A stretch of 64,000 nucleotides of DNA from Cycloclasticus sp. (GTDB lineage Bacteria; Pseudomonadota; Gammaproteobacteria; Methylococcales; Cycloclasticaceae). Made by a program: the position numbers and the translations under genes. Under the pieces are notes generated by a model, which was not told the DNA's origin, searched no databases, and worked only from the letters and a program-made list of their open reading frames with translations. Where the stretch lies: assembly GCA_002733135.1 (NCBI GenBank), contig NVUJ01000001.1, positions 62,001-126,000 of the forward strand, written 5' to 3'. Below are positions 9,766 to 21,725 of the stretch, piece by piece (position 1 is the first letter of the stretch; the number at the start of each line of letters is the position of its first letter).

Positions 9766-10028
9766 GTGCTGAAGAACAAACTCTAAGAACAGTTTCTGGT
9801 GTTGTAACAAGCAACAAAGCTAACAAATCCATTACTGTAAAGGTAACGCGCCAAGTAAAACATCCGCTTTACGGAAAGGTTATTAAACGTAGCGCTAGTT
9901 ATCATGCGCACGACGAGAATAACGAATGCTCTGAAGGTGATACGGTATCGTTAGTTTCATGTCGTCCTGTTTCAAAGTCTAAAACTTGGAAACTTCACGA
10001 AGTAATTGAAAAATCTAAAGATATTTAG
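9762..10028 (+). CDS. rpsQ: 30S ribosomal protein S17
   Basis: S17 is a primary 16S rRNA binder with an OB fold. The 88 residues include [25 protein letters not shown] and the typical SKSKTWKL motif near the C-terminus. The ATG overlaps the rpmC stop (ATGA). Confidence 0.97.
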   Translation: MSAEEQTLRTVSGVVTSNKANKSITVKVTRQVKHPLYGKVIKRSASYHAHDENNECSEGDTVSLVSCRPVSKSKTWKLHEVIEKSKDI

Positions 10029-10041
10029 TCGGAGTTAAAAC

Positions 10042-10410
10042 ATGATACAAATGCAAACAAGGCTAGATGTAGCCGATAATAGTGGAGCTCGTAATGTAAT
10101 GTGCATTAAGGTTCTTGGTGGCTCACATAAACGTTATGCCAAGATTGGCGACATTATTAAGGTGAGTATCAAAGATGCAATACCTCGCGGTAAGGTTAAA
10201 AAAGGGGAAGTGGTTAACGCAGTTGTTGTGAGAACGAGAAAAGGAGTTCGTCGTCAAGATGGTTCACTTATCCGTTTTGATAGCAATGCTGCTGTGTTGT
10301 TAAACGCAAATATGCAACCCATTGGTACACGTATTTTTGGCCCAGTTACACGTGAGTTACGAAATGAAAAATTTATGAAAATCATTTCTTTAGCTCCTGA
10401 AGTAATTTAA
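10042..10410 (+). CDS. rplN: 50S ribosomal protein L14
   Basis: L14 contacts 16S rRNA at an intersubunit bridge and is the docking site of RsfS, which is encoded further along this window. The 122 residues show [32 protein letters not shown] and [11 protein letters not shown]. It is the first gene of the classical spc group. Confidence 0.98.
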   Translation: MIQMQTRLDVADNSGARNVMCIKVLGGSHKRYAKIGDIIKVSIKDAIPRGKVKKGEVVNAVVVRTRKGVRRQDGSLIRFDSNAAVLLNANMQPIGTRIFGPVTRELRNEKFMKIISLAPEVI

Positions 10411-10426
10411 TAAATTTAAATCAATT

Positions 10427-10744
10427 ATGAATAAGATCAAAAAAGGTGATGAAGTCATCGTATTAACGGGCAAAGATAAAGATAAAAGAGGCATGGTTCT
10501 TTCTGTTGTTTCTTCTGAAAAAGTACTTGTCGAAGGTGTTAATACGGTTAAAAAACATCAAAAGCCTAATCCAAATAAGGGTATAGAAGGTGGCATCATT
10601 GAGAAGCAAATGCCTATTAATGTTTCCAATGTGGCTATTTATAATACACAAACAAAAAAAGCCGACAGAATCGGTTTTAGAGTGCTTGAGGACGGCAAGA
10701 AAGTTCGTTTCTTTAAGTCTAACAATGAAGTGCTCGACGCTTAG
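10427..10744 (+). CDS. rplX: 50S ribosomal protein L24
   Basis: L24 is an assembly-initiator protein. The 105 residues carry the KOW motif ([18 protein letters not shown]) and the conserved [13 protein letters not shown] stretch. It lies between rplN and rplE as usual. Confidence 0.97.
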   Translation: MNKIKKGDEVIVLTGKDKDKRGMVLSVVSSEKVLVEGVNTVKKHQKPNPNKGIEGGIIEKQMPINVSNVAIYNTQTKKADRIGFRVLEDGKKVRFFKSNNEVLDA

Positions 10745-10761
10745 GAATATAGAGAATAGAT

Positions 10762-11307
10762 ATGTCAATTTTACATGAACAATATAAGAACGAAATGGTT
10801 CCTGCTTTAATGAAGGAGCTTAAGTTCAAGTCAATTATGGAAGTTCCTAAGATCACTAAAATTACACTTAATATGGGTGTTGGTGAAGCGGTTGCAGATA
10901 AGAAAGTTATTCAAAATGCAGTGTCTGATCTTGAAAAAATCTCAAGTCAAAAACCTATTATTACGATTGCAAGAAAATCTATCGCTGGCTTTAAAATTAG
11001 GGATGATATGCCAATTGGTTGTAAGGTAACATTGAGAAACGAACGTATGTATGACTTCCTACAACGTTTAATATCTATTGCAATTCCTCGTATTCGTGAC
11101 TTTCGTGGGCTTAGCGATAAAGCATTCGATGGTCGTGGTAATTACTCTATAGGCATTACCGAGCAAATTATTTTCCCTGAAATCGATTATGACAAGATTG
11201 ATACGATTCGTGGGCTTGATATAGCCATTACGACGACAGCAAAGAATGATGATGAAGGCCGCGCATTATTAAAGGCTTTTAATTTCCCAATTAAAAAACA
11301 AGGTTAA
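10762..11307 (+). CDS. rplE: 50S ribosomal protein L5
   Basis: L5 binds 5S rRNA and contacts the P-site tRNA. The 181 residues include [21 protein letters not shown] and the C-terminal [14 protein letters not shown] segment. Length is standard. It follows rplX by 17 bases. Confidence 0.98.
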   Translation: MSILHEQYKNEMVPALMKELKFKSIMEVPKITKITLNMGVGEAVADKKVIQNAVSDLEKISSQKPIITIARKSIAGFKIRDDMPIGCKVTLRNERMYDFLQRLISIAIPRIRDFRGLSDKAFDGRGNYSIGITEQIIFPEIDYDKIDTIRGLDIAITTTAKNDDEGRALLKAFNFPIKKQG

Positions 11308-11310
11308 ACG

Positions 11311-11616
11311 ATGGCTAAAAAATCAATGATAGCTAGAGAAAACAAACGTATACGTTTGGTAGCTAAATATGCTTCTAAAAGAGCAGCGCTTAAAGAAATC
11401 ATCAGAAACCCAAAGTCTTCATTTGATGAAGTGGCTGAGGCACAGGCCAAACTTGTTTCTTTGCCCAGAGATTCAAGCCCTTCTCGTATTCGCAATCGTT
11501 GTAGTATCACAGGCCGTCCACACGGATATTATAGAAAATTTGGGTTAGGTAGGAATAAATTACGCGAGGCAACAATGCGTGGTGATGTTCCTGGTTTATC
11601 TAAAGCTAGTTGGTAA
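11311..11616 (+). CDS. rpsN: 30S ribosomal protein S14, zinc-free form
   Basis: S14 lies in the 30S head. The 101-residue length and the absence of paired CxxC motifs mark the long, zinc-independent (C-minus) form; the C-terminal [19 protein letters not shown] motif is present. It starts 3 bases after rplE. Confidence 0.97.
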   Translation: MAKKSMIARENKRIRLVAKYASKRAALKEIIRNPKSSFDEVAEAQAKLVSLPRDSSPSRIRNRCSITGRPHGYYRKFGLGRNKLREATMRGDVPGLSKASW

Positions 11617-11631
11617 CAGAGGAATTATTTC

Positions 11632-12030
11632 ATGAGTATGAGCGATCCTATTGCAGATATGTTGACACGCATTCGTAATGCGCAATCTGCTGGTAAAAAA
11701 AATGTCAGTATGCCCTTTTCCACAAAAAAATTAGCTCTTGCTAAAGTGTTAGAAGAAGAAGGTTATATTGCTGGTTCTAGTAAATCTGAAGATATTGCTA
11801 ATAAGCCTGCTTTAGAAGTAATATTGAAATATTTTCAAGGCGTGCCAGTTATAGAAAGTATTGATCGCGTCAGTAAGCCTGGCTTACGTGTATTTAAGTC
11901 AAAAGATGAGCTTCCTCAGGTCAAAAGTGGTTTAGGGGTTGCAATTATTTCAACGTCAAAAGGTTTAATGACGGATCGCGCTGCACGCTCTCAGGGCTTT
12001 GGTGGCGAAGTTCTTTGTTACGTTAGTTAA
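11632..12030 (+). CDS. rpsH: 30S ribosomal protein S8
   Basis: S8 is a primary 16S rRNA binder; in E. coli it also represses the spc operon. The 132 residues contain [13 protein letters not shown] near the start and the C-terminal [12 protein letters not shown] motif. Order and spacing are canonical. Confidence 0.97.
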   Translation: MSMSDPIADMLTRIRNAQSAGKKNVSMPFSTKKLALAKVLEEEGYIAGSSKSEDIANKPALEVILKYFQGVPVIESIDRVSKPGLRVFKSKDELPQVKSGLGVAIISTSKGLMTDRAARSQGFGGEVLCYVS

Positions 12031-12042
12031 TTAGGTTTTATT

Positions 12043-12576
12043 ATGTCAAGAATTGCAAACAGTCCAATTGAGTTACCTACAGGCGTTGAGTTTAAAAACG
12101 ATGCTGGTAAGTTGACTATTAAAGGTAAAAACGGCGAATTATCATGCAACCTTATAAGTTGTGTAGATATAGATGTTGATGGCACTACTATCAAGTTTAA
12201 ATCAAATATCAATAATAAGTCTTCAATCGCTTTAGCAGGTACTCAACGTTCACTTGTTAATAATATGGTGATTGGCGTTAATACAGGTTTTGAAAAAAAA
12301 CTTGAATTACGCGGTGTGGGTTATAGAACGCAAGTTAGAGGAAAAACTCTTAACTTAACGCTTGGATTTTCTCACCCAGTAGAGCACCTGATACCTGATG
12401 GCATAACGATTGAAACACCTAGTCAAACGGAAATCGTAATTAAGGGTTGTGATAAACAATTAGTTGGTCAAGTTGCAGCGGATATTCGTGATTATCGTTC
12501 ACCTGAGCCTTATAAAGGTAAAGGGATACGTTATGTGGGCGAACATGTAGTAATGAAAGAAGCTAAGAAGAAATAG
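12043..12576 (+). CDS. rplF: 50S ribosomal protein L6
   Basis: L6 is a two-domain protein near the factor-binding site. The 177 residues contain LELRGVGYRTQVRG in the second domain and the YKGKGIRYVGE signature near the C-terminus. Confidence 0.97.
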   Translation: MSRIANSPIELPTGVEFKNDAGKLTIKGKNGELSCNLISCVDIDVDGTTIKFKSNINNKSSIALAGTQRSLVNNMVIGVNTGFEKKLELRGVGYRTQVRGKTLNLTLGFSHPVEHLIPDGITIETPSQTEIVIKGCDKQLVGQVAADIRDYRSPEPYKGKGIRYVGEHVVMKEAKKK

Positions 12577-12585
12577 GCAAATATA

Positions 12586-12939
12586 ATGGATAAGAAAAGT
12601 TCACGTATACGAAGAGCAACAAAAACTCGTAGTCGTATTAAAAAAAGTGGTATCGAACGTTTAAGCGTTCACAGATCACCGCGTCATATTTATGCTCAAG
12701 TAACTAGTGCTGACGGTTCAAAAGTATTTGCTTCTGCTTCTACACTAATAAGTGACGTCAAATCATCTGTTAAAAACCCTGGAAATATTGAAGCAGCATC
12801 AGTCGTTGGTAAAGCTATCGCTGAGCGTGCCGTTAAAGCAGGCGTGACAAAAGTTGCATTTGATCGTTCTGGATTTAAATATCATGGCCGTGTTAAAGCG
12901 TTAGCAGAAGCAGCTCGTGAAAATGGATTGGAATTTTAG
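12586..12939 (+). CDS. rplR: 50S ribosomal protein L18
   Basis: L18 binds 5S rRNA together with L5 and L25. The 117 residues show the RL.VHRS.RHIYAQ segment and the C-terminal [20 protein letters not shown] motif. Confidence 0.97.
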   Translation: MDKKSSRIRRATKTRSRIKKSGIERLSVHRSPRHIYAQVTSADGSKVFASASTLISDVKSSVKNPGNIEAASVVGKAIAERAVKAGVTKVAFDRSGFKYHGRVKALAEAARENGLEF

Positions 12940-12947
12940 AGGCAATT

Positions 12948-13460
12948 ATGGCATCAAAACCAGCACAAAATAATCAACAACAAGACGACTTACAAGAAAA
13001 GTTAATTACCGTTAGAAGAATTTCTAAAGTAGTTAAAGGTGGTCGTCAATTTAGATTTTCAGCATTAACGGTTGTTGGTGATGGAAATGGACGCGTTGGA
13101 TTCGGTATCAGTAAAGCTCGTGAAGTTCCTGTTGCCATTCAAAAGGCGATGGAACAAGCTCGTAAAAATATGCGCACAGTTCACTTAAAAGACAATACAT
13201 TGCAATATCCAATTACAGCTAACTATGGCGCGGCTTCTGTTTTCATGAAACCTGCTTCGGAAGGTACAGGAATTATCGCAGGCGGTGCAATGCGTGCAGT
13301 ATTTGATGTTGTTGGTGTGCATAATGTTCTAGCAAAATGTGTTGGCAGCAATAACCCAGCTAACGTTGTTCGTGCAACCATAAAAGGTTTATCCGACATG
13401 ACTAATGCAGAAGAAGTTGCAATGAAGCGTGGCAAAACTGTCGCTGATATTCTTGGGTAA
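12948..13460 (+). CDS. rpsE: 30S ribosomal protein S5
   Basis: S5 contributes to translational accuracy at the 30S shoulder. The 170 residues contain [18 protein letters not shown] and [16 protein letters not shown], with the usual C-terminal domain. Its stop overlaps the first of three clustered ATG codons before rpmD. Confidence 0.98.
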   Translation: MASKPAQNNQQQDDLQEKLITVRRISKVVKGGRQFRFSALTVVGDGNGRVGFGISKAREVPVAIQKAMEQARKNMRTVHLKDNTLQYPITANYGAASVFMKPASEGTGIIAGGAMRAVFDVVGVHNVLAKCVGSNNPANVVRATIKGLSDMTNAEEVAMKRGKTVADILG

Positions 13461-13465
13461 TGATG

Positions 13466-13651
13466 ATGGCTGATAAAAAAATAAAAGTAACAATGGTTCG
13501 TAGCACAAATGGTCGGCTCGCTTCTCACAAAGCATGTATAGCCGGCTTAGGATTACGGAAAATAAATCAAACCGTAGAAGTTATTGATACGCCTGAAAAT
13601 CGAGGAATGATCAATAAAGTTAACTATATGGTTAAGGTTGACGAGGCTTAA
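13466..13651 (+). CDS. rpmD: 50S ribosomal protein L30
   Basis: L30 is a small 50S protein with family segment [11 protein letters not shown]...HKA...GLGLRKI and a [12 protein letters not shown] ending. Three ATG codons occur in a row at 13460, 13463 and 13466. I prefer the third, because TTGGG lies about 8 bases before it and MADKKIKVT matches the usual N-terminus. Confidence 0.94.
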   Translation: MADKKIKVTMVRSTNGRLASHKACIAGLGLRKINQTVEVIDTPENRGMINKVNYMVKVDEA

Positions 13652-13653
13652 TA

Positions 13654-14085
13654 ATGTTTTTAAATACAATTAAACCAGCTGTTGGTAGTACTAAACCTGC
13701 TAAAAGAGTTGGGCGCGGTATTGGTTCGGGCATTGGTAAAACGTGTGGTCGTGGTCATAAAGGTCAAAAATCACGTTCTGGTGGACAAACAAAAATTGGA
13801 TTCGAGGGCGGTCAAATGCCTCTTCAACGTAGACTTCCTAAAATAGGCTTCACGTCTGCTAAAAAGAAGTTGACAGCTGAAGTGAGATTAAATGAGTTAG
13901 TGGGACTTTCAGCAGATGAAATTACAATTGACGTGCTAATTGCAGCAAACCTTGTGCCCGTGTTCACCAAAAGAGTAAAAGTTATTCTTTCAGGTGAATT
14001 AAATACAGCGGTTAAATTAAAAGGAATTTCTGCAACTTCTGGTGCTGTAAAAGCAATTGAAGCTGTTGGCGGAAGTTTAGAATAG
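13654..14085 (+). CDS. rplO: 50S ribosomal protein L15
   Basis: L15 is a late assembly protein. The 143 residues have the glycine- and arginine-rich N-terminal part [21 protein letters not shown] and the [12 protein letters not shown] motif. It sits 2 bases after rpmD and 3 bases before secY. Confidence 0.97.
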   Translation: MFLNTIKPAVGSTKPAKRVGRGIGSGIGKTCGRGHKGQKSRSGGQTKIGFEGGQMPLQRRLPKIGFTSAKKKLTAEVRLNELVGLSADEITIDVLIAANLVPVFTKRVKVILSGELNTAVKLKGISATSGAVKAIEAVGGSLE

Positions 14086-14088
14086 CCC

Positions 14089-15423
14089 ATGTCGTCTTTA
14101 GGTTCATCAACTGCCGGAGGAATGGGCGGATTAAGTAAGCTACCAGAATTACGCAAAAGACTTTTCTTTGTGTTAGGTGCGCTATTTGTCTTTAGAATTG
14201 GCGCACATGTCCCTGTACCCGGTATAGACCCAAAAGCTTTAGCTTTAATGTTTGAACAACAAGCGGGTACCATTCTAGATATGTTTAATATGTTCTCTGG
14301 AGGAGCATTAAAACGATTAAGTATCTTTGCGCTTGGCATCATGCCATATATATCGGCTTCAATCATTATCCAACTGATGACGTCAGTTGTCCCTAAGTTT
14401 GAACAACTTAAAAAAGAAGGTGAGTCGGGTAAACGAAAAATAACGCAATATACGCGATACTTTACTGTTGTTCTCGCTACTTTTCAGGCTATTGGTGTAG
14501 CAACTGCTCTTCAAGGCCAATCAGCTGGGGGTCTAGCAGTTGTATTTAACCCAGGTGTTTCATTTATGTTTACGGCCGTGGTGACGTTAGTGAGTGGCAC
14601 GTTATTTCTTATGTGGTTAGGAGAGCAAGTCACGGAACGCGGCATTGGAAATGGTATCTCGATCATAATTTTTGCAGGCATTGTTGCAGGCTTACCTTCG
14701 GCCATTGGTGGAACACTAGAGTTGGTCCGTACGGGTGAATTAAGCTCAATAATGACGATAATCTTATTTATTCTTGCTATTGGCGTAACCGCTTTCGTGA
14801 TATTTGTAGAACGTGCACAAAGACGAATAAAAATAAATTATGCGCAGCGCCAGCAGGGTAATAAGATGATAGCTGGCCAATCTAGTTTTTTACCGCTTAA
14901 GCTTAATATGGCCGGTGTTATACCCCCTATTTTTGCTTCAAGTATAATTCTGTTCCCATCCACAATTGCTGGTTGGTTTGGAAGCAGTGAAGGCATGGGT
15001 TGGTTGCAAGATTTGTCCAGCATGTTGTCCCCTGGTCAACCGATATATGTGTTGCTATATGCTTCTGCGATTATATTCTTCTGCTTTTTTTATACTGCAT
15101 TAGTCTTTAATTCAAGAGATACATCTGACAACTTAAAGAAATCGGGTGCATTTATCCCTGGTATTAGACCGGGTGAGCAGACAACAAAATATATTGATGG
15201 TGTTATTACAAAACTTACTTTATTAGGGGCTATCTATATAACATCAGTATGTTTATTGCCTGAGTTTTTAATTGTTTATTGGAAGGTACCGTTTTATTTC
15301 GGTGGTACGTCGTTGTTAATTATTGTTATTGTGGTTATGGATTTTATTGCTCAAATGCAGTCGCATTTAATGTCCCAACAATATGAAGGATTGATGAAAA
15401 AAGCCAATCTTAAAAATAGTTAA
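14089..15423 (+). CDS. secY: Protein translocase subunit SecY
   Basis: SecY is the channel of the Sec translocon in the inner membrane. The 444 residues include about ten hydrophobic segments, the first-helix region [26 protein letters not shown], the plug-helix area [20 protein letters not shown], and the cytosolic loop [11 protein letters not shown]. It ends the spc operon except for rpmJ. Confidence 0.98.
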   Translation: MSSLGSSTAGGMGGLSKLPELRKRLFFVLGALFVFRIGAHVPVPGIDPKALALMFEQQAGTILDMFNMFSGGALKRLSIFALGIMPYISASIIIQLMTSVVPKFEQLKKEGESGKRKITQYTRYFTVVLATFQAIGVATALQGQSAGGLAVVFNPGVSFMFTAVVTLVSGTLFLMWLGEQVTERGIGNGISIIIFAGIVAGLPSAIGGTLELVRTGELSSIMTIILFILAIGVTAFVIFVERAQRRIKINYAQRQQGNKMIAGQSSFLPLKLNMAGVIPPIFASSIILFPSTIAGWFGSSEGMGWLQDLSSMLSPGQPIYVLLYASAIIFFCFFYTALVFNSRDTSDNLKKSGAFIPGIRPGEQTTKYIDGVITKLTLLGAIYITSVCLLPEFLIVYWKVPFYFGGTSLLIIVIVVMDFIAQMQSHLMSQQYEGLMKKANLKNS

Positions 15424-15449
15424 TTTAAAGATTGTAGTAGGAGTTTAAT

Positions 15450-15563
15450 ATGAAAGTCAGAGCATCAGTAAAAAAAATATGTCGTAATTGCAAAATCGTC
15501 AAACGCAAAAATGTAGTACGCGTGATATGTAAAGACGGGCGTCATAAACAACGTCAAGGCTAA
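15450..15563 (+). CDS. rpmJ: 50S ribosomal protein L36, zinc-binding form
   Basis: This 37-residue gene is too short for the ORF track. It begins [15 protein letters not shown], then [10 protein letters not shown], and keeps the zinc ligands C11, C14, C27 and H32 of the C-plus form. A good ribosome site (GTAGGAG) precedes the ATG. Its place between secY and rpsM is the normal end of the spc operon. Confidence 0.96.
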   Translation: MKVRASVKKICRNCKIVKRKNVVRVICKDGRHKQRQG

Positions 15564-15639
15564 TACTTTTAGCTTGTAGTTAGTTTAAATAAAGATTAAA
15601 ATTGTCGGTTTTTGACTGGCCAAATAACGGAGAGAATTA

Positions 15640-15996
15640 ATGGCACGTATTGCTGGTATTAATATACCTGATAATAAGCATATTGTTATTTCATTAACAT
15701 CAATTTATGGGATAGGTCCAACAAGATCGAAATCTATTTGTGAAGCTAGTGGAATAGATATAGCAACTAAAATACGCGATTTATCCGAAGAACAGTTGGA
15801 AACAGTTCGTACCGAGGTAGGTAAATATTTGATTGAAGGTGACTTACGTCGCGAAGTTTCAATGAATATTAAACGTTTACTTGATTTAGGCTGTTTTCGT
15901 GGCATACGTCACCGTAGAAGTCTGCCTGTTCGTGGCCAACGTACTAAAACAAATGCACGGACACGTAAAGGTCCGCGTAAACCTATTAGAAAATAA
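15640..15996 (+). CDS. rpsM: 30S ribosomal protein S13
   Basis: S13 contacts the P-site tRNA from the 30S head. The 118 residues contain [23 protein letters not shown] and the C-terminal [26 protein letters not shown] tail. ACGGAGAG precedes the ATG. The 76 bases after rpmJ would be the place for an S4-responsive alpha leader, but I could not recognise that fold. Confidence 0.97.
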   Translation: MARIAGINIPDNKHIVISLTSIYGIGPTRSKSICEASGIDIATKIRDLSEEQLETVRTEVGKYLIEGDLRREVSMNIKRLLDLGCFRGIRHRRSLPVRGQRTKTNARTRKGPRKPIRK

Positions 15997-16021
15997 GATT
16001 TAATTAAAGGATACTCGTAGT

Positions 16022-16408
16022 ATGGCTAAACCAAGTCGTAGTAAAAAGAAGATTAAAAAAGATGTCGTAGATGGCATTGTTCATGTGCACGCCACATTTA
16101 ATAACACGATTGTTACAATTACAGATCGTAAAGGTAATGCGTTGACTTGGGCAACTGCAGGCGGTTCTGGATTTAGAGGTTCACGTAAAAGCACACCATT
16201 TGCAGCGCAAGTTGCTGCGGAACGCGCTGGTGAAGCTGCTAAAAGCTTTGGGTTGAAGAACCTTGAAGTGAAAATTAAAGGACCAGGCCCCGGTCGTGAA
16301 TCGGCAGTTAGGGCACTTAATAATATTGGTTTCAACATTACGTTTATCGAAGATGTGACACCTATTCCACATAATGGTTGTCGTCCGCCTAAAAAACGAC
16401 GCGTGTAA
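16022..16408 (+). CDS. rpsK: 30S ribosomal protein S11
   Basis: S11 forms the 30S platform. The 128 residues contain [32 protein letters not shown] and the ending [18 protein letters not shown], a strong signature. It is the second gene of the alpha operon. Confidence 0.98.
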   Translation: MAKPSRSKKKIKKDVVDGIVHVHATFNNTIVTITDRKGNALTWATAGGSGFRGSRKSTPFAAQVAAERAGEAAKSFGLKNLEVKIKGPGPGRESAVRALNNIGFNITFIEDVTPIPHNGCRPPKKRRV

Positions 16409-16422
16409 AGTAGGATAATACA

Positions 16423-17049
16423 ATGGCTAAATATACAGATTCAAAATGTCGTTTATGTCGTCGTGAAGGCGAAAAACTGTTTTTAAAAGGTGAAAAATGC
16501 TACACAGCTAAATGTGCGATGGAGAAACGAGCTTATCCTCCTGGGCAACACGGGCAGCGTAGAACACGCCTTTCTGACTATGCAGTACAGTTAAGAGAAA
16601 AACAAAAATTACGTCGTACCTATGGCGTATTAGAGAAACAATTCCGTGGTTATTATGCTGAGGCTGCTCGAATTAAAGGCTCTACGGGTGAGAACTTATT
16701 GCAACTTCTTGAATGCCGTTTAGATAATGTTGTTTATAGAATGGGGTTTTCTTCATCGCGTTCAGAAGCAAGGCAATTAGTTAGACATAACGGAATTATA
16801 GTTAATGGCGTTCGTGTCAACATCCCTTCATTTCAAATCAACACAGATGACGTTATTGAAGTTAATGAATCTGCTAAGAATCAAAACAGGGTTAAGTCTG
16901 CGTTAGAGTTTGTTGAACAACGTGGTGTGCCTGAGTGGATTGAAATGGATATAATGAAAATGATGGGTACTATCAAGGTTAAACCTGAAAGATCGGATTT
17001 GCCTGCTGAAATCAATGAACATCTCGTGGTCGAGCTGTACTCTAAGTAA
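16423..17049 (+). CDS. rpsD: 30S ribosomal protein S4
   Basis: S4 nucleates 16S rRNA folding and in E. coli represses the alpha operon. The 208 residues have [18 protein letters not shown] near the N-terminus, [13 protein letters not shown], and the S4 RNA-binding domain with [16 protein letters not shown]. The N-terminal cysteines (CRLCRREG...KC...KC) resemble the zinc-binding version of S4 rather than the E. coli cysteine-poor version. Confidence 0.97.
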   Translation: MAKYTDSKCRLCRREGEKLFLKGEKCYTAKCAMEKRAYPPGQHGQRRTRLSDYAVQLREKQKLRRTYGVLEKQFRGYYAEAARIKGSTGENLLQLLECRLDNVVYRMGFSSSRSEARQLVRHNGIIVNGVRVNIPSFQINTDDVIEVNESAKNQNRVKSALEFVEQRGVPEWIEMDIMKMMGTIKVKPERSDLPAEINEHLVVELYSK

Positions 17050-17066
17050 TATAAATAGGAAATATA

Positions 17067-18071
17067 ATGCAAAATTTACTTTCAGGGTTTTTGCAACCTA
17101 AAGTCACAAAAGTCCAATCCATAACACCGACGTGTTCAAAAGTTACTATTGAACCGATGGAGCGTGGATATGGCCACACTCTTGGTAATGCGTTAAGACG
17201 CGTTCTACTATCATCTATTCCAGGTTGTGCGGTAACAGAAATTAAAATTGATGGTGTATTGCATGAATACACTACTATTGATGGCGTTCAAGAGGACGTT
17301 ATTGATATTATGCTTAACCTTAAGAATTTAGCTGTCACGTTAACTGCTAAAGATGAAGTGATTCTAGTATTAAAGAAATCAGGTAAAGGTGAAGTTACTG
17401 CCGCTGATATTAAAATTGATCACGATGTTGAAATTATTAACCCTGAACTGATTATTGCTAACCTTACAACGAAAGGTAAGTTATCAATGACAATTAAAGT
17501 TGAGCGTGGTTCTGGTTATCAAACTGCAGCTTCACGTAAGCAAGAAGATGAAGATTTACCAATAGGCACTCTTTTATTAGACGCCTCTTTCAGTCCTATC
17601 AAGCGTATATCTTATAACGTTGATATGGCTCGAGTTGAACAGCGTACTAACCTTGATAAACTGGTTATTGAGCTAGAAACTAATGGTACTGTTGAACCTG
17701 AAGAGACTATTAGAGCTGCTGCGACAATTCTACATCACCATATAGCTGTATTCGTTGACCTCAAGGATATTATAGATGAGCCTGAGCTTCCAAAAGAACC
17801 AGAGTTTGACCCAATTTTACTTCGTCCAGTTGATGATTTAGAGCTTACTGTTCGTTCTGCGAATTGCTTAAAAGCAGAACAAATTTTTTACATAGGTGAC
17901 CTCATTCAACGCACAGAAGTTGAGTTATTAAAAGCGCCTAATTTAGGTAAAAAATCACTCACTGAAATTAAAGACGTATTAGCAACCAAAGGTATGTCAC
18001 TAGGTATTCGTTTAGAAAACTGGCCTCCTTCAACTCTTATCACTAGTGATAGAGTTGCGACATCAAATTAA
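17067..18071 (+). CDS. rpoA: RNA polymerase subunit alpha
   Basis: The alpha subunit dimerises to start polymerase assembly, and its C-terminal domain contacts UP elements and activators. The 334 residues comprise the N-terminal domain ([18 protein letters not shown]), a flexible linker, and the C-terminal domain with the [11 protein letters not shown] and [12 protein letters not shown] helix-hairpin segments. Length is standard. Confidence 0.98.
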   Translation: MQNLLSGFLQPKVTKVQSITPTCSKVTIEPMERGYGHTLGNALRRVLLSSIPGCAVTEIKIDGVLHEYTTIDGVQEDVIDIMLNLKNLAVTLTAKDEVILVLKKSGKGEVTAADIKIDHDVEIINPELIIANLTTKGKLSMTIKVERGSGYQTAASRKQEDEDLPIGTLLLDASFSPIKRISYNVDMARVEQRTNLDKLVIELETNGTVEPEETIRAAATILHHHIAVFVDLKDIIDEPELPKEPEFDPILLRPVDDLELTVRSANCLKAEQIFYIGDLIQRTEVELLKAPNLGKKSLTEIKDVLATKGMSLGIRLENWPPSTLITSDRVATSN

Positions 18072-18086
18072 TTTAAGGATTTATTC

Positions 18087-18473
18087 ATGCGTCATCGTAA
18101 AGCTGGTAAACAGTTAAATCGCAATAGCAGTCACCGTAAAGCCATGTTTAAAAATATGGCAAATTCATTAATTGACCACGAAGTTATTCGTACAACTGTT
18201 CCTAAAGCCAAGGAACTTCGTCGATTCATTGAGCCTATCATTACGGCGTCTAAAACGGACTCTGTTGCTAAAAGAAGGTTAATTTTTTCTCGTCTTAGAG
18301 ATAGAGACAGCGTTACTAAGTTATTTAATGTTTTAGCGCCCCGCTACTCAGAGCGTCCAGGTGGATATCTGAGAATCCTTAAATGTGGGTTTAGAACAGG
18401 TGATGCCGCTCCTATGGCCTATGTGGAATTGGTTGACAGGATTACAGACTCACCCGAAGAAGTTACTGAATAG
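18087..18473 (+). CDS. rplQ: 50S ribosomal protein L17
   Basis: L17 lies near the tunnel exit. The 128 residues contain [20 protein letters not shown] and [21 protein letters not shown]. It is the last gene of the alpha operon and is followed directly by an intrinsic terminator. Confidence 0.98.
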   Translation: MRHRKAGKQLNRNSSHRKAMFKNMANSLIDHEVIRTTVPKAKELRRFIEPIITASKTDSVAKRRLIFSRLRDRDSVTKLFNVLAPRYSERPGGYLRILKCGFRTGDAAPMAYVELVDRITDSPEEVTE

Positions 18474-18475
18474 TA

Positions 18476-18508
18476 TAAAAAAGCTGGTTAACCCCGGCTT
18501 TTTTTATA
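18476..18508 (+). terminator. Intrinsic terminator of the ribosomal-protein operon
   Basis: After the rplQ stop, GCTGG-TTAACC-CCGGC forms a 5-bp stem with one T-G pair, flanked by an A-run before and seven Ts after. It also faces the convergent fdxA gene, and the A-run allows it to work in both directions. Confidence 0.75.
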
Positions 18509-18526
18509 GATGAAATACATTATTTA

Positions 18527-18850
18527 TTAACGTTGTAAGTGTTCTAACTTACTTTCAATTTTCGCCCATTCATCAGCATCTTCTGGAGCAGGTTTAACAT
18601 CTGTGATCACGGGCCATAAAGGCGTTAACTCTGCGTTTAGTTTAATAAACTCTTCTTGCCCTTCTGGTAGTTCATCTTCTGAGTAAATAGCTTCTACAGG
18701 GCATTCAGGCTCACATAATGTGCAATCAATACATTCGTCAGGGTCAATTACTAAAAAGTTAGGGCCTTCATGAAAGCAATCCACAGGGCATACATCAACG
18801 CAATCGGTATATTTACATTTAATGCATGATTCGGTTACTACAAATGTCAT
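18527..18850 (-). CDS. fdxA: Seven-iron ferredoxin (3Fe-4S plus 4Fe-4S)
   Basis: This is a small cytosolic electron carrier of the Azotobacter ferredoxin I type. The 107 residues begin [24 protein letters not shown], where the spacing gives the 3Fe-4S site and one ligand of the other cluster, followed by [18 protein letters not shown]-terminal extension of about 45 residues (ELTPLWPVI) is typical of FdxA. The redox partner is not evident from neighbours; the gene is monocistronic and convergent with rplQ. Confidence 0.93.
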   Translation of the reverse strand: MTFVVTESCIKCKYTDCVDVCPVDCFHEGPNFLVIDPDECIDCTLCEPECPVEAIYSEDELPEGQEEFIKLNAELTPLWPVITDVKPAPEDADEWAKIESKLEHLQR

Positions 18851-18970
18851 TGATCTTCCTTCGTTTTATTGTGTGATTATTATAATCTTTTTATATTTAT
18901 TTTAGGTAGTCAGTTAGTATTAAATTATCTCAAAACTGTCACCTTTTATAAGCCACAATTTAGTTTGCGA

Positions 18971-19741
18971 TTATACTATTGAGATTGAAAATTTAATTCC
19001 GATGGCGAGTAAGATGCTGGCTAAAATATATTTCAATGCTTTGTCTGGGAGTCGTTCGCCAATTATTGATCCGACATATATGGCAGGTATTGAACCAGCG
19101 ATTAGGCTGAATAATAAACTAAAATCCACATGGCCTAGGTTTAAATGCCCAAGTCCTGCGATGGCTGTTAATGGTACGGCGTGTGCTATGTCTGTTCCCA
19201 CTATAGTACGTGTTGCTAAGCTTGGGTATAGCAATAGTAGCATTGCGCTTCCTATGGCCCCTGCGCCAACGGAGGAGATGGTTACCAGTATTCCAAGTAC
19301 TGCGCCAAGTGATATTATTATGAATCGTTTGGGTCGTGATGATATTTTTCTTTTATATTTGTGGGCTATTTTATCTTTAAATAAGATGACGATAGCGGTC
19401 AGTATCAGCATGACGCCTAAAGTTAAAGAAATAAGATGCTCGATTATCTCTTCTGGAACCCTGAGGTATTGTATGACGGCAATACAAGCAATGGATCCTG
19501 GAATACTTCCAAGCATGAGGTTTTTAGTAATCGACCAGTCTATATTCTTTAACTTTTGGTGTGACCATACGCCACTAGCCTTAGTTATGGCTGCATACAG
19601 TAGGTCGGTGCCTACCGCAATAGTAGGCTGAATATTAAAACCAAGCACTAATAAAGGTGTCATTAATGAACCGCCACCAACGCCGGTTAAACCAATAATA
19701 AAGCCTACTGTGGCGCCTGCTAGGATGTAAAAAAAATCCAA
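18971..19741 (-). CDS. TauE/SafE-family membrane transporter, possible sulfite or sulfonate exporter
   Basis: The 256-residue protein is almost wholly hydrophobic, with about seven to eight membrane segments, and has the family motif GLTGVGGGSLMTPLL in the first repeat and SSVGAGAIGSAMLLLLYP in the second. TauE/SafE proteins are thought to move sulfite, sulfoacetate or related anions across the inner membrane. The divergent cysB and nearby cysH support a sulfur-related job here, but the substrate cannot be read from sequence. A plus-strand ORF of 209 codons on the same bases is an antisense shadow. Confidence 0.85.
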   Translation of the reverse strand: MDFFYILAGATVGFIIGLTGVGGGSLMTPLLVLGFNIQPTIAVGTDLLYAAITKASGVWSHQKLKNIDWSITKNLMLGSIPGSIACIAVIQYLRVPEEIIEHLISLTLGVMLILTAIVILFKDKIAHKYKRKISSRPKRFIIISLGAVLGILVTISSVGAGAIGSAMLLLLYPSLATRTIVGTDIAHAVPLTAIAGLGHLNLGHVDFSLLFSLIAGSIPAIYVGSIIGERLPDKALKYILASILLAIGIKFSISIV

Positions 19742-19783
19742 AATTCTACCGTTAAAAAAAATGAGGCTTGAAATATAATATAA

Positions 19784-19805
19784 ATTCCTTATAATAAAAA
19801 GGAAT
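19784..19805. promoter_or_regulatory. Inverted repeat in the tauE-cysB divergent region, candidate CysB site
   Basis: ATTCCTT and AAGGAAT form a perfect 7-bp dyad around 8 A/T bases. It lies 39 bases before the cysB start and 42 bases before the tauE-like start. LysR-type regulators commonly bind AT-rich dyads between divergent genes and repress their own transcription. Assignment to CysB is inference. Confidence 0.4.
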
Positions 19806-19838
19806 ATTAATCTCTATATTTATAACTAAAGAAGATAA

Positions 19839-21541
<1,703 letters not shown>

Positions 21542-21703
21542 AAAAAAATGTGTTATCTGCCTAGTGTAGCAAATAAGCATGTCTTCAAAAATTCATAAAA
21601 ATCATATCGATAGAACAAAATGAGTGTTGGGAACAGTTGAGTTATTTAAATGCTTATACAAGCTTTAAGGGGTAATAGAATATATATTTTAGCTTGAGAG
21701 TTG

Positions 21704-21725
21704 TAGGCTTGAATATTCAAGCCTA
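21704..21725. repeat. 22-base perfect palindrome over the gshA stop codon
   Basis: TAGGCTTGAATATTCAAGCCTA reads the same on both strands and includes the gshA stop codon. There is no T-run just beyond it on the minus strand, so it may slow mRNA decay or terminate weakly. As DNA it could also be a protein site. Confidence 0.45.

Noticed and set aside
15564-15639. S4-binding alpha-operon leader before rpsM
   Set aside because: The place is right, but I cannot see the pseudoknot or sequence similarity to the E. coli leader.
19002-19631. 209-residue plus-strand ORF
   Set aside because: It is antisense to the TauE-like gene, whose membrane segments and GLTGVGGGS motif are clearly coding.
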